Counted from the first letter of the stretch, positions 17,640 through 28,949 are shown. The stretch: DNA of 64,000 nucleotides from Paulinella micropora (GCA_019918135.1 WBZZ01000044.1:1-64000), one strand, 5' to 3'. Translations and numbers: made by a program. The notes: generated from the letters alone by a model not told the origin.

Positions 17640-18180
17640 TTGCACTACACAGTCGCGTAAAAAAGACGCTGCTGCTGAGTTGCAGGCCAAAAATAGATTT
17701 TGCGGACAGCAACAGCGTCTTTTATTTTTAATTATGGCCAAAAAAGGCAGCGCCCTCCGGATGGGAGAGAATCCAACGTGTCATGGCAATGTTGTCGACT
17801 TGCGTCACTCAAATACATGCTCTGGAGTAGTACAGGAGTCGCTTCACTAAAGACGACCCAGCCAAAGTAAAAGTACTTAGATCTTGCGCCGATAGCCCGT
17901 ACGGCGGCACCTGCATCACCCCCCGCAGGCTGCGAAAGGAGGGCACTGGCTGCGGACCAACATCTGAATAAAATAACGCACTAGCCTGGCCGGGGGAAAC
18001 GATTCCGTCGGTCGTGGGTAGTCCGTGTGTGTTTTCACTCTGCCGGAGTCCAAATTCGGCAGGGGCAATTTAAGCCAACAGCTATACGTCTTTTGTTTTT
18101 AATTAAAAGAAAAGTTTTTTTTTTTAATTTCTTTAGTCTGAGCTTGAGAGGTCGCCGGCCCTACGTTCTAAGAAAGAGGG
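17640..18180. other. unassigned 540-base stretch
   Basis: Ordinary base composition without G runs, yet no open frame of note on either strand. It contains ATGGCCAAAAAAGGCAGCGCCCTCCGG at 17734, a phrase repeated at 18580 and 19330. It may be an old gene remnant or a non-coding RNA; nothing decides. Confidence 0.3.
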
Positions 18181-19690
18181 ACCAGTAGTTTTCCCGGGAA
18201 AACACACACAGAAAATTTGGCGACAAATTCCATACGAGAAACGGGAAAGAGAAAAAGCTAAGCTCAGTTCAGTTCGCACAGGAATGGCGGGGGGAAAGGG
18301 GAAGGGAGGGGAGAAGGGGAAGAGAGAGGGGAGAGGGAGAGAGACCCCCCTCCCCCTTTTCTTCCCCTTCCCTTTCTCTCTTCCCCTTTACACAAACGAA
18401 AGGGAGAGAGGGGGCGCCCCTCCTTCCCCCTTTTCCTCCCCTTCCCCCTTCTCTTCCCGCTCCCCTCCCGTCTCTCCCCCCCCCCCCCCTTCTTTTTCGG
18501 GGGGGGGAAGAGTATGAAAAACTTGTCATTTGCACACCCCAAAAGGAAATTTGGCGCAAAGTTTTTCGTGCGTACGATACGGCCAAAAAAGGCAGCGCCC
18601 TCCGGGTTTTACGGTAGAGCTGCCTTTAACCATATCACTCTTAAAATTCTGCTATACCACACCCCGGGTGGGAGAAAGTACAAAAAAAAGACAATAATCG
18701 TTTAATTAAAAAAGCTTGACAAAGCCCTTCGCACAAGATTTGAGATGGCGCCCCCCTGAATGGCGCGACGGGAGGCCTGCGCTAAGCACGGCAAGTCGCG
18801 GACGGGGTTTTTTGACGAGAACCAGCGCGTACATAGACCGGCCGGCCCCACGTTCTAAAAAGAGGAGAAGGACCGGTAGTTTTTCGGGAAAAAAACACAT
18901 AGACAATTCGGCGACAAATTCCATGCGAGAAACGGGAAAGAGAAAAAGCTAAGCTCAGTTCGCAAAGGAATGGCGGGGGGAAAGGCGGGGGAGGGGGGGG
19001 GGACGAGAAGAGGGGAAGGGAGGGGAGAAGGGGAGGAAGAGGGGGAAGGGAAAGAAAAGGGGGAGCCTCCCCCCCTCTCTCTCCCTCTCCCCTCTCTCTT
19101 CCCTTTAAACAAACGAAAGGGGGAGAGGGGGGCGCCCCTCCTTTCCCCTTTTCCTCCCCTCCCCCCTTTTCCTCCCCTCCCCCCTTCTCTTCCCCTTCCC
19201 CCTTCTCTTCCCTCTCCCCGCTCCCCCCCCAAAGAAGAAGGGGGAGGAGGGGAGAGAGTATGAAAAACTTGTCATTTGCACATCCTAAAAGGAAATTTGG
19301 CGCAAAGTTTTTCGTGCGTACGATACGGCCAAAAAAGGCAGCGCCCTCCGGGTTTTACGGTAGAACTGCCTTTTTTTCAACCATATCACTCTTAAAATTC
19401 TGCTATACCACACCCCGGGTGGGAGAAATTACAAAAAAAATACAATAATTGTTTAATTAAAAAAGCTTGACAAAGCCATTCGCACAAGATTTGAGATGGC
19501 GCCCCCCTGCATGGCGCGACGGGAGGCCTGCGCAAAGCACGGCAAGTCGCGGACGGGGTTTTTTGACGAGAACCAGCGCGTACACAGACCGGCCGGCCCC
19601 ACGTTCTAAAAAGAGGAGGAGGACCGGTAGTTTTTCGGGAAAAAACACATAGACAATTCGGCGACAAGTTCCATGCGAGAAGAAGACGCA
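18180..19690. repeat. tandem repeat of about 750 bases, two copies plus a partial third
   Basis: The landmarks CAGTAGTTTTCCCGGGAAAA/CCGGTAGTTTTTCGGG, GAAACGGGAAAGAGAAAAAG, ATGGCGGGGGGAAAGG, ATGAAAAACTTGTCATTTGC and AAGCTTGACAAAGCC recur about 745-752 bases apart (for example ATGAAAAACTT at 18514 and 19260). Each copy contains a 60-codon open frame starting MKNLSFAHPKRKFGAKFFVR that is unlikely to be a gene. Each also carries a remnant of the HNH 3' end (about 18735-18800 and 19490-19550). Confidence 0.7.
18735..18800 (-). pseudogene. HNH C-terminus remnant, first copy
   Basis: The minus strand reads QASRRA(M/I)QG, the same residues as near the end of the HNH gene at 15438, then diverges into GAISNL. 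A second copy is at 19490-19550. These are fragments only. Confidence 0.4.
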
Positions 19691-19711
19691 CACGAACCGT
19701 CTTCCGGCTGT

Positions 19712-19751
19712 GAATTAAAGCTTGACAAAGTCTTACATTTGGCACAGAGAA
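19712..19751 (-). terminator. gene-end motif after the Sel1 gene
   Basis: Immediately after the TAG of the Sel1 gene the minus strand reads TTCTCTGTGCCAAATGTAAG then ACTTTGTCAAGCTTTAATTC. The same wording follows the stop of the LRR gene at 33355 and recurs dozens of times in the mosaic. It is probably a 3' processing or termination signal, or a conserved 3' UTR. Confidence 0.5.
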
Positions 19752-20662
19752 CTAGGCCTTGCGTTCCTTGGCCGGGGGCTGCTTCATCTGTTCACTGCAC
19801 TCCTTGCCAAACAAAAAGAACTTGGCCAACCGATCGCCCTTTGCAGCCGCGCTGCCGAGCCAAACAACGGCGGCGGTGGGGTCCCGGGCGACGCCGCGCC
19901 CCTGCGCGAGACAGAGCCCCACTTTCTGAGCGGCCCCGCGGATGCCATTCTGCGCCGCCAGCAGGTAGTACTTGAAGGCCCGCGCCCAGTCCCGGGGGAC
20001 TCCCTTGGCTGAGTAGTAGCAAGCCCCCAGGCTGTTGACAGCGCCCGCGTGGCCCTGCTCGGCCGCGAGGAGAAAATACTTGTGCGCGGCGGCCAGGTCC
20101 TGTGCGACGCCCCTGCCTTTGGAGAAACGGACCGCGGAGTTGTAATGCGCCTTGGGGTGCCCTTGCTCCGCGGCCCGACGAAACCACTTCGTTGCCGCGG
20201 CCTGGTCCTGGGCGACCCCAACCCCCCGTGCATAGCACACGCCCAGGTAAAAGAGCGCGTCTATGTCGTCCTTGGCGGCCGCCTTCCGAAACCACTTGAC
20301 CGCCCGGCCCGCTTGGGGCTCTACGCCATGGCCGTGGAAATAACACTTGCCGAGGCTGGACTGCGCATCGCTAACTCCCAGGCGCGCGGAGCGGCGGTAA
20401 CACTGCACCGCCCGGGCGTAGTCTTTGGCCACCCCTCGCCCGTAGAAATAGGAGTCGGCCAAGCGGTACTGTTGTTCGGCATAACGCTGGCTGTCTCCTG
20501 CCGTTTGTGCGGCTTGTATATGTCTCGCAACATCAGCGCCACGTCGGGGTCCAGCCTCGGCGTTGCGTTGCCGACCACGTACTTGATGTCTGCCTCGGTC
20601 AGCCCTAGCAAAGCAATCGGCGGTATTTTGAGCACAAAAGCCGGGGGTTTTAGTAAGGTCAT
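19752..20662 (-). CDS. Sel1-repeat protein
   Basis: The repeat part has six to seven Sel1-like repeats of 36 residues, each with the A..W/Y-[FY]-R-x-AA-x-x-G signature: AVQCYRRSARLGVSDAQSSL, AVKWFRKAAAKDDIDALFYL, ATKWFRRAAEQGHPKAHYNS, AHKYFLLAAEQGHAGAVNSL and AFKYYLLAAQNGIRGAAQKV. Such repeats form a curved helical scaffold for protein binding. The likely start is the ATG at 20662 (MTLLKPPAFVLKIPPIALLG), giving a short N-terminal segment in another frame from the repeats, so one frame change lies between them. The end is followed at once by the gene-end motif. Sel1 proteins in large viruses and amoeba pathogens are often host-interaction factors; the partner is unknown. Confidence 0.75.
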
Positions 20663-20829
20663 TGCATTCCCAATACCGCCGGCCGGATATCGCACCTACC
20701 CGCGTTTGCCCACTGTCGGTGTACCTTGCGTCCGCAACGCCGGCTGTCGCGTGTGCTGGGCGACGAGTCCTGACGGATTGCGCACCTGCGCGTCACACAC
20801 TGAGCCTAGAGCTTTATGGCACTAGTGCC

Positions 20830-23800
20830 AAGATTAAAACCTTGTCAGGGAATTTTTATTATTAATTTTTTCGTGTAAATTCTTAGCGCGCCCCGGCCCT
20901 CCTTTCCCTCTCCCTCTCTCAGCTCTGTGGCAATGACAGCTCGTGTTTCCTTCAAGTTCCCTGTCTTAGTTTTCAGTGCCAAGATTAAGACTATGACAAG
21001 TCCTGCGCACTCCCTCCCCCTTCGGAGAGAAGAGGGAGCGGGAAGATAGGGGGGAGGGGGAGAGAAGGGGGAGGAGGGAGAAGGGGGAGCGGAGGAAAAA
21101 AGGGGGAAGGGAAGAGAACGGGGGCGCCCCTCTCTCTCCCCCTCCCCTCCCTCTCTTCCCTCCATCCCTCCTCCTTTTTTTTGCGCAGGAGGATTTTTCT
21201 CTTTCTCTTTCTCTCTTCTTTTTTTGCACAAAATTTGTCGCGCAAATTTGCGCATGTGCGCACCCTGAGTCTCGACAAAGAAAAAAGGAGGGGGGGGGCG
21301 CCTGGCATCGGGGGGGGGGGGGGGGGCTTAGTTGAGGCGTTTTATATTTTTTTTAGGTAGCTTCTGCACTCTCTCGCCATTCCCCTGTTCTTTGAGCCCC
21401 CCGGGCTCAGGGGGCTCAAGGGGAAAAAGAAGAGAAAAAAAAAGGTGGGGGAGGCGCCCCCCCCCCTATGTGGGCCTCAAAAAAAGTTTACTTATTTTTG
21501 CTCCCCCCCCCAGCCCATGCTGGCGGGGCTGGTTTCTCAGTGTCAAGTATAAGACTTTGTCGAGCTTTTATAACAAGAAATTCATACATTCTTGACGCGC
21601 CCGCCTTCCCCAGTGCCAAGATTAAAACCTTGTCAGAGATTTTTTTATTAATTTTTTCGTGTAAATTCTTAGTGCGCCCCGGCACTCCTTTTCCTCTCCC
21701 TCTCCCAGTTCTGTGGCAGTGACAGCTCGTGTTTCCTTCAAGTTCCCTGTCTTAGTTTTCAGTGCCAAGATTAAAACTTTGTCAAGGATTTTTTTATTAT
21801 TATTTTTTTTGCGTACATCCTAGCGCGCCCCCACCGGAAAACCTGGAAATACTGCCTTTTCCGGTCGTATCATAGTCGTGCAAGTTAGTTTTGCTCGAAA
21901 AATTCATGCTTTAGTTTGTTGAGCTTTGTCCTGATCGCAAGGCCTTCTGGATGATTGGTGAATGCGGCGGAGACCACGGCGACGCGGACCGGCTCGCGCG
22001 TGCCTTGGACAAGATTAAAATTTTGTCAGTGATTTTTTTATTAATTTTTTTCTTGCACCTTCTTAGCGCCAAATGTACCGGCCGCTCCCTCTTCCCCTCC
22101 CCCGTCCCTCTTCCCTCTTTCTTCCCTCTTCCCTCTTTCTTCCCTCTCCCCTCTCTATCCCCTCTTCCCTCCGTTCCCCCTCCCCTTTTTTCGAGCAGGA
22201 GGATTTTTCTCTTTCTCTTTCTCTCTTCTTTTTTTTGCATAAAATTTGTCGCCAAATTTGCGTATGTGCGCGCCCTGGAAACGCTGCCTTTTTCGGCCAT
22301 ATCACATGCACAGACCGCCAAGCCGCCTTCGCTAAAAGCGCTATCAAGAAAGTACCAAAAAGCGCAGTCGTTCAGCCGGAGTCTCGATTCCAAATTAACC
22401 AAGTTAAATCTCCCTGTCGAATTAAGTCATCAAGTTGAGAGAGAGACTTTGGCGCCCTTCATTTCGACTACCGGAGCCAGCAGCTGCGTTCGCAGCTGCT
22501 TCCAGTGGGTGTGGGTGTAGTGCGCCGACAGGGCCGCATCCACGCGGAGCGCCAGCTCTTGGCACAGCAGGTCCAGACGTTGCGAGGGCTTTCTGTCTTC
22601 GAGCACGCTCCCCCTTCAGCCCGCGCCGGCGGGGCTGTTTTCTCAGTGTCAAGCATAAAACTGTGTCGAGCTCTATCCAGGGTAAAATTATTTTTCGCGC
22701 CCACCTGCCCCTTCCCTCTCCCTCTCTTAGTTTTCAGTGTCAAGATTAAAATTCTGTCAGTGATTTTTTTTATTAATCTTTTCTTGTACATTCTTAGTTC
22801 TCAATGCCAAGTGTAAGGCTTTGTCGAGCTTTAGACCGTCGAGCTTTACTTTAGCGTAATCTTTTTTTGCACTTCCTTAGCGCCCCCCCACCGAAAACCT
22901 GGAAGCACTGTCTTTTCCGGTTGTATCATAGTCGCGCAAGACTTAGCGCCAAATGTACCGGCCTCTCCTGTCTCTTTCCTTGGGGTTTAGCGGTGGTTTT
23001 CCCGCGGGAAAAAACGTGCGCCAGAATTTTTTTTGTTCCGCAAATGACAAGTCCTGCGCGCTCCCTCCCCCTTCGGAGAGAGGAGGGAGCGGGAAGATAG
23101 AGGGGAGGGAGAGAGAAGGGGGAGGGGGGAGAAAGGGCAGCGGAGGAAAAAAGGGGGAAGAGAAGAGAACGGGGGCGCCCCTCTCTCTCCCCCCCCCCCC
23201 TCTCTTCCCTCCGTTCCCCCTCCCTTTTTTCGCGCAGGAGGATTTTTCTCTTTCTCTTTCTCTCTTCTTTTTTTGCACAAAATTTGCCGCCAAATTTGCG
23301 TATGTGCGCGCCCTGAGTCTCGACAAAGGAAAAAGGAGGGGGGGGGGCTTAGTTGAGGCGTTTCATATATTTTTTTCGGTAGCTTCTGCACTCTCTCTCC
23401 CCTTGCCCTTCCCCTGTTCTTTGAGCCCCCCGGGCTCAGGGGGCTCAGAGAGAAAAAGAAGAGAAAAAAAGGTGGGGGAAGCGCCCCCCCCCCTCTGTGG
23501 GCTCCAAAAAAAGTTTACTTATTTCTGCTCCCCCTTCAGCTGGTGCTGGCGGGGCTGGTTTCTCATTGTCAAGTATTAGACTTTGTCGAGCTTTTATAAC
23601 AAAAAATTCATACATTCTTGACGCGCCCGCCTCCCAGTGCCAATATTAAAACCTTGTCAGGAATTTTCGTATTAATTCTTTCGTGTAAATTCTTAGCGCG
23701 CCCCGGCCCTCCTTTCCCTCTCTTTCTCTCTCTCTAAGTTCTGTGGCAATGACAGCTCGTGTTTCCTTCAAGTTCCCTGTCTTAGTTTTCAGTGCCAAGA

Positions 23801-25822
23801 TTAAAACTTTGTCAAGGATTTTTTTATCATTATTTTTTTTGCGTACATCCTAGCGCGCCCCCCACCGGAAAACCTGGAAGCACTGCCTTTTCCGGTCGTA
23901 TCATAGTCGCGCAGGACTTAGCGCCAAATGTACCTGCCGCTCCGGTCTCTTTGCTTGGGGTTTAGCGGTGGTTTTCCCCGCGAAAAAAACGCGCGCCAAG
24001 TTTTTTTTTTGCGCAAATGACAAGTCTTGCGCACTCTCTCCCCCTTCGAAGAGAGGAGGGAGCGGGAAGATAGGGGGGAGGGGAAGAGAAGGGTGAGACG
24101 AGAGAAAGGGAAGCGGAGGAAAAACCCAGGGAAAAGAACGGGGGCGCCCCTCTCTCCCCCTCTCCCTCTTTCTTCCCTCCCCCCTCTTTCTTCCCTCTCC
24201 CCTCTTCCCTCCGTTCTCCCTCCCCTTCTTTCGAGCAGGAGGCTTTTTCTCTTTCTCTTTCTCTCTTCTTTTTTTTTGCACCAAATTTGTCGCCAAATTT
24301 GCGTATGTGTGCGCTGGAATGATATGACGGAAAAAGGCAGTATTGCCAGAAAAGCCCGGGAACGCCGCCTTTTTTGGCCATATCACATGCACAAAGCGGC
24401 TTAGGGGGCTCAGGGGGGAAAAGAAGAAAAAAGAAAGGTGGAGAGGCGCCCCCCCCCCCCTCTGTGGGCTCCAAAAAAAAGTTTATTTATTTTTGCTCCC
24501 CCTTCAGCTTGCGCCGGCGGGGCAGGTTTCTCAGTGTCAAGTATAAGACTTTGTCGAGCTTTAATAACAAAAAATTCATACATTCTTGACGCGCCCGCCT
24601 TCCCAGTGCCAAGATTAAAACCTTGTCAGGGATTTTTTTTATTAATTTTTTCGTGCAAATTCTTAGCGCGCCCCGGCCCTCCTTTCCCTCTTCCTCTCTC
24701 AGCTCTGTGGCAATGACAGCTCGTGTTTCCTTCAAGTTCCCTGTCTTAGTTTTCAGTGCCAATATTAAAACTATGACAAATCCTGCGCACTCTCTCCCCC
24801 TTCGGAGAGAAGAGAGAGCAGGAAGATAGGGGGAAGGGGGAGAAAGGGGAGCGGAATAAACAAGGGGGAAGGGAAGAGAACGGGGGCGCCCCTCTCTTTC
24901 CCCCCTCCCTCTCTTCCCTTCGTTCGCCCTCCCTTTTTTCGAGCACGAGGATTTTTCTCTTTCTTTTTCTCTCTTCTTTTTTTGCACAAATTTGTCGCGC
25001 AAATTTGCGCATGTGCGCACCCTGAGTCTCGACAAAGAAAAAGGGAGGGGGGGAGGGCGCCTGGCATTGGGGGGGGGGGGGGTGGGGGCTTAGTTGAGGC
25101 GTTTCATATTTTTTTTAGGTAGCTTCTGCACTCTCTCGTCCTTCCCCTGTTCTTTGAGCCCCCCGGGCTCAGGGGGCTCAAGGGGAAAAAGAAGAGAAAA
25201 AAAGGTGGGGGAGGCGCCCCCCCCCCTCTGTGGGCTCCAAACAAAGTTCAATTATTTTTGCCCCCCCTTCAGCTCGTGCTGACGCGCCCGCCTTCCCAGT
25301 GCCAAGATTAAAACCTTGTCAGGGATTCTTTTATTGACTTTTCGTGTAAATTCTTAGCGCGCCCCGGCCCTCCTTTCCCTCTCCCTCTCCCAATTCTATG
25401 GCAGTGACAGCTCTTGTTTCCTTCAAGTTTCTGTCTCAGTTTTCATCGCCAAGATTAAAACTTTGTCAAGGATTTTTTATTATTATTTTTGTACATCCTA
25501 GCGCACCCCCACCGGAAAACCTGGAAGCACTGCCTTTGCCGGTCGTATCATAGTCGTGCAAGTTAGTTTTGGTCGAAGAATTCATGCTTTAGTTTGTCGA
25601 GCTTTGTCCTGGTCTAAGCGAATAGGAAGAAATCTAGCAGATCTCACGGCGCCGGTTTTGCTTTCGTCCGTCAAGATGCAACATCTGTCGCAGGCTCCCA
25701 AGGCCTGACAACAACAACTGTCGGTGTACCTGCGCCCCGCAACGCTGGCTGTCGCATGCGCTGGGCGACGAGGAAAAATCGAACCGGTGCTGCGCGAGCT
25801 GCTGCTGGGCCTGCCGCTTTAT
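20830..25822. repeat. 5-kb array of repeated non-coding units
   Basis: Long near-identical blocks recur. The phrase GCAATGACAGCTCGTGTTTC with CTTCAAGTTCCCTGTCTTAG following is at about 20930, 21717, 23746, 24710 and (diverged) 25402. The block GACAAGTCCTGCGCACTCCC with its G/A-rich tail is at about 20996, 23046, 24018 and 24775. GAGCCCCCCGGGCTCAGGGG is at 21396, 23425 and 25158. Gene-end motifs are frequent, always in plus orientation here. Each unit also has a TTTTTCTCTTTCTCTTTCTC tract beside AAATTTGTCGC. No credible gene, except the LRR tail copy at 22305-22603. The array looks like repeated duplication of a gene tail plus the next gene's leader. Confidence 0.65.
22305..22603 (-). pseudogene. 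truncated copy of the 781-residue LRR gene's 3' end
   Basis: Nearly identical to 25823-26119, covering the last 55 or so codons of the neighbouring LRR gene plus about 115 bases downstream of its stop. It is cut off on its 5' side where a solo CAGCCCGC hairpin (about 22618) begins. This shows directly that gene tails are being copied into the array. Confidence 0.75.
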
Positions 25823-25937
25823 TGCACAGACCGCCAAGCCGCCTTCGCTAAAAGCGCCATCAAGAAAGTACCAAAAAGCGCAGTCGTTCAGTCGGAGTCT
25901 CGATTCCAAATTAACCAAGTCTAATCTCCCTGTCGAA
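25823..25937 (-). other. 3' flank of the LRR gene, conserved in its copy
   Basis: The first 115 bases downstream of the stop are almost unchanged in the copy at 22305. A frame reading NLESRLRLNDCAFWYFLD is open in both, but has no ATG. It could be a conserved 3' UTR or the remains of an adjoining reading frame. Confidence 0.35.
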
Positions 25938-28283
25938 TTAAGTCATCAAGTTGAGAGAGACTTTGGCGCCCGTCATTTCGACTAACGGAGCCAGCAGCTG
26001 CGTTCGCAGCTGCCTCCAGTGGGTGTGGGTGTAGTGCGCCGACAGGGCCGCATCCACGCGGAGCGCCAGCTCTTGGCACAGCAGGCCCAGACGTTGCGAG
26101 GGCATTCTGTCTTCTAGCACATAGCCGGAAATTTCGCTAGGCAATGCCTGCCTGCACTGGTCGTGCCTGAGAGCCGCCAGGGTTTCTTTGAGCTCGCACA
26201 AGATCCTGTTCAACGGAGGGTACACGGAACCCCTGTACGCCGCCGCCTCGAGGCGATCGAACAGCATCGCCACGTAACCTGCCAGCCTGCGCCGCACCTT
26301 GCTGCCCTGGAACCACGGGCGCGCATAGGGCCACACGTCGTTAGCAAAAGGCATTGTGTTCTTGGCGAGGATCGCAAGCGGTCGCTCCGAACGCGCCGCG
26401 TCGCCCAGCGTGCCGGAGCAGACCAGGAACGTCCACAGCTCGGGCCACACCCCCGGCGGAGCGGCGCGGCAGTCGCCCGCCCGTGCCCGCGCCGTGAGTG
26501 ACCGCCGAGCCCTGGCGCCGCTCAGCCACAGCGGAAAGTTCTTGACTCCGTAGGCTACCTCGCCCTGCGACGAGCGGAAGCAGCGCAGAATCGAAAACTG
26601 GCCCCGCAGCCCGTGGGTAGGCAGCGCGGGCCCGCGCGGAGGCCACAAGGGCGGAGGTGAGAGCGCGTCTTGGGTTGCATTGCGGGACGGCAGGTCAAGC
26701 AACCAGAAGCGGCCGCAATGGAGCGGCACGCCCAAGAAGCACAGCCCGTGCCACACTAGGCGCTGCAGTTCCAAAAGGCCCGGCAGATAACATCGCGCTT
26801 GCTCCCGCAGATAACTTTGGAGCCGGAAGCTGTGGAAAGAAAACTCTCTGGTGGCGCCGAGCGCGCCCGGCCTCGCGAACATGCGCTGGTAAGACCGACC
26901 CCAGGCCAAGATCCGCTGGCGCTGCACTGCTTCTGCAGGGGGGTCGTCGTCGTCGGCGGCGGCGGGCGGGGGCAGTAGGGCCAGCGTGAGCCCCAGCCTG
27001 GACGGGGGGCGCCGCCCGCCGCTCCAGAGCTGTGCCAGGACGGCGCCGGCGGGGTGTTCGTCCTGCGAGTGCCAGGGCGGGCCGCGGTCGACTAGCGTCA
27101 AGTGCGCGGGCGCCAGGAGCCGCAGGGCCTCCAGGTCGGCCGCGCTCGGCTGGTCCCACAGATCGAGTCTGAGCAGCCGCAGCTCCAGAAAAAAAGGAGA
27201 GGCGCCCCCCCGGGGCAGGAGCGCCCGGCGCAGCTGCTCCAGAACGCCGCGCTCCCACCGCGCGATGCGTTCGTAGTTAGGCAGTTCCGAAGTGTTGTCC
27301 AGGCAGACGCCCAAGCCGAGGACATAAGTTTGCAGCGCGGGGGTGCAGGCGCGGTCCCAGTCGAGCCCGCCCGCGTCTTCGTCGCGAGCGAGTTGCTGCA
27401 GCAGCAAGATCAGGTCTTTCGGCGGCAAGCCGCCCCCGGCGACCACGCGCTGCAGCCGCGGCCAGCACACCGCCCGCGGCCCCACCGGCAGCACCAGGCC
27501 TTCTTCTACGTCTGTGACGTAAGCGCCTTCGAAACCCGCCAGGACTTCGCACACCTCGAGCGTCGGGGCCAAGAGCTCAAAGCCCTCGCCCCACAACCGA
27601 GGGTCGCTGCAGTCGACCAATCGCAGGCACCGCAGGGGCGGTACGGGGCCCGGCTGCGGCCACAGCGCGCTGACCCCATGCGGCCCAAAGTACATCGACT
27701 CCAGGTGCAGTTCTTGCAAGCCAGGGAGCAACAGGCGCAGCGCCTCTTCGACCGGCGGCCTGATACTGGTTGAAAACTCTTCCAGCTCACACTCGTTCCG
27801 TAGCGTGACAGACAAAGCCTGGAGCGGGCCCGCGCCACAGCCTGCCCAAGCACCCAAGAGCTCGGCGGCCGCGTACGAGTCGCAGTCCAGGGACAGGCGC
27901 GTGACGTGGCGGAACCAAGGAAGGGCCAGCTGCAACAGGCGTCGCTTGCGCGGGAGCAGCGGGGCCTGTGCGGGGTTATGGTCCCGGTCGTACTCGAGCG
28001 TGAGCGACGTGCAGAGCTGAGGGTAAACCTCGGCAGCCGTCTCGGCGGCCGCCACGACTTCTTCTGGCAGGTCGGTCTGGAACGTGGCATCGTTTAGGGC
28101 CAGCGCTAGCCACCGCTGCGGCAACAGGTAGGCACGCAGCTGCTGCTGCCAGGCCCTCGACGTCCGCAGCAGCGACACTAGTTCCTGTCGCGCCAACAGT
28201 CCAACCCCGTGCGAGAAGAACACTTCCTGCCAGCCGCTCAGGGCACTGGAAACGCCGGTGCGGTGGCGCTTGCGCGGACGCAT
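25938..28283 (-). CDS. F-box-like/leucine-rich-repeat protein, 781 residues
   Basis: ATG start (MRPRKRHRTGVSSALSGWQE), with a basic N-terminus that could be a nuclear signal. Residues 28-55 (VGLLARQELVSLLRTSRAWQ) resemble an F-box helix pair. Leucine-rich segments follow: HVTRLSLDCDSYAAAELLGA, GLQELHLESMYFG and PPLRCLRLVDCSDPRLWGEG. The C-terminal 300 residues (REFSFHSFRLQSYL, GYVLEDRMPSQRLGLLCQEL) have no known family, but are shared with the 674-residue gene at 31331, so the two are paralogues. In this setting an F-box/LRR protein would link a target to an SCF-type ubiquitin ligase. The F-box match is weak by eye; the paralogy is clear. Confidence 0.75.
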   Translation of the reverse strand: MRPRKRHRTGVSSALSGWQEVFFSHGVGLLARQELVSLLRTSRAWQQQLRAYLLPQRWLALALNDATFQTDLPEEVVAAAETAAEVYPQLCTSLTLEYDRDHNPAQAPLLPRKRRLLQLALPWFRHVTRLSLDCDSYAAAELLGAWAGCGAGPLQALSVTLRNECELEEFSTSIRPPVEEALRLLLPGLQELHLESMYFGPHGVSALWPQPGPVPPLRCLRLVDCSDPRLWGEGFELLAPTLEVCEVLAGFEGAYVTDVEEGLVLPVGPRAVCWPRLQRVVAGGGLPPKDLILLLQQLARDEDAGGLDWDRACTPALQTYVLGLGVCLDNTSELPNYERIARWERGVLEQLRRALLPRGGASPFFLELRLLRLDLWDQPSAADLEALRLLAPAHLTLVDRGPPWHSQDEHPAGAVLAQLWSGGRRPPSRLGLTLALLPPPAAADDDDPPAEAVQRQRILAWGRSYQRMFARPGALGATREFSFHSFRLQSYLREQARCYLPGLLELQRLVWHGLCFLGVPLHCGRFWLLDLPSRNATQDALSPPPLWPPRGPALPTHGLRGQFSILRCFRSSQGEVAYGVKNFPLWLSGARARRSLTARARAGDCRAAPPGVWPELWTFLVCSGTLGDAARSERPLAILAKNTMPFANDVWPYARPWFQGSKVRRRLAGYVAMLFDRLEAAAYRGSVYPPLNRILCELKETLAALRHDQCRQALPSEISGYVLEDRMPSQRLGLLCQELALRVDAALSAHYTHTHWRQLRTQLLAPLVEMTGAKVSLNLMT

Positions 28284-28929
28284 CTTGTCCTAGCAAAAAA
28301 AAAGGGGGGAAAAAATTCTTTTTTTTATTTCACCCCCCTCCCCTTTTTTGTTTCGGCAAGAGGCTTTTTCTCTTTCTCTTTCTCTCTTCTTTTTTTTACA
28401 CCAAATTTGTCGCTAAATTTGCGTATGTGTGCCGGCGGGGTTGGTTTCTCAGTGCCAAGTATAAGACTTTGTCGAGCTTTTATAACAAAAAATTCATACA
28501 TTCTTGGCGCGCCTCCTCCCAGTGCCAAGATTAAAACTATCACAAGTCCTGCGCACTCCCTCCCCCTTTGGAGAGAGAGAAGAGGGAGCGGGAAGATAGG
28601 AGGGATGGGAGAGAAGGGGGAGGGGGGAGAAAGGGGAGCAGAGGAAAAAACCCGGGGAAGAGAACGAGGGCGCCCCTCTCTCTCCCCCCTCCCTCTTCCC
28701 TCTCTCCTCTTTCTTTCCTCTTCCCTCTTTCTTCTCTTTCTCTTTCTCTTCTTTTTTTTTGCACAAAATTTGTCGTCAAATTCACGTATCTATGCGCCTG
28801 GAATGATATGGCCAAAAAGGGCAGTATTGCCAGAAAAGCCTGGACACGCTGCCTTTTTCAGCCATATCAGTCCGGTTTTAAACACGTAAAAAGTCAATGA
28901 CGTAGCAAGAAGCCAACAGGTCGCAGACT
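28284..28929. repeat. mosaic spacer resembling the 20.8-25.8 kb array
   Basis: Contains the CTCTTTCTCTTTCTC tract, two gene-end motifs (about 28449 and 28517), the GACAAGTCC.. G/A-rich block at about 28544, and a second CTCTTTCTC tract. No gene. Confidence 0.5.
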
Positions 28930-28943
28930 GATATACAAAGAGA
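28930..28943 (+). promoter_or_regulatory. GATATACAAAGAGA leader motif
   Basis: Identical 14-mer to 2407-2420, six bases before the ATG at 28950. Confidence 0.4.
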
Positions 28944-28949
28944 GAGCAA

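Noticed and set aside
18514-18705. Repeated 60-codon frame MKNLSFAHPKRKFGAKFFVR
   Set aside because: It occurs only inside the 750-base tandem repeat and overlaps the TTTGGCG-type module; there is no independent support as a gene.
22073-24400. Many 90-200 codon frames rich in Arg, Gly, Pro and Glu
   Set aside because: These come from purine or pyrimidine runs in the array and have no normal composition or leader.
26657-27773. Plus-strand frames opposite the 781-residue LRR gene
   Set aside because: Antisense shadows caused by high third-position GC in the LRR gene.
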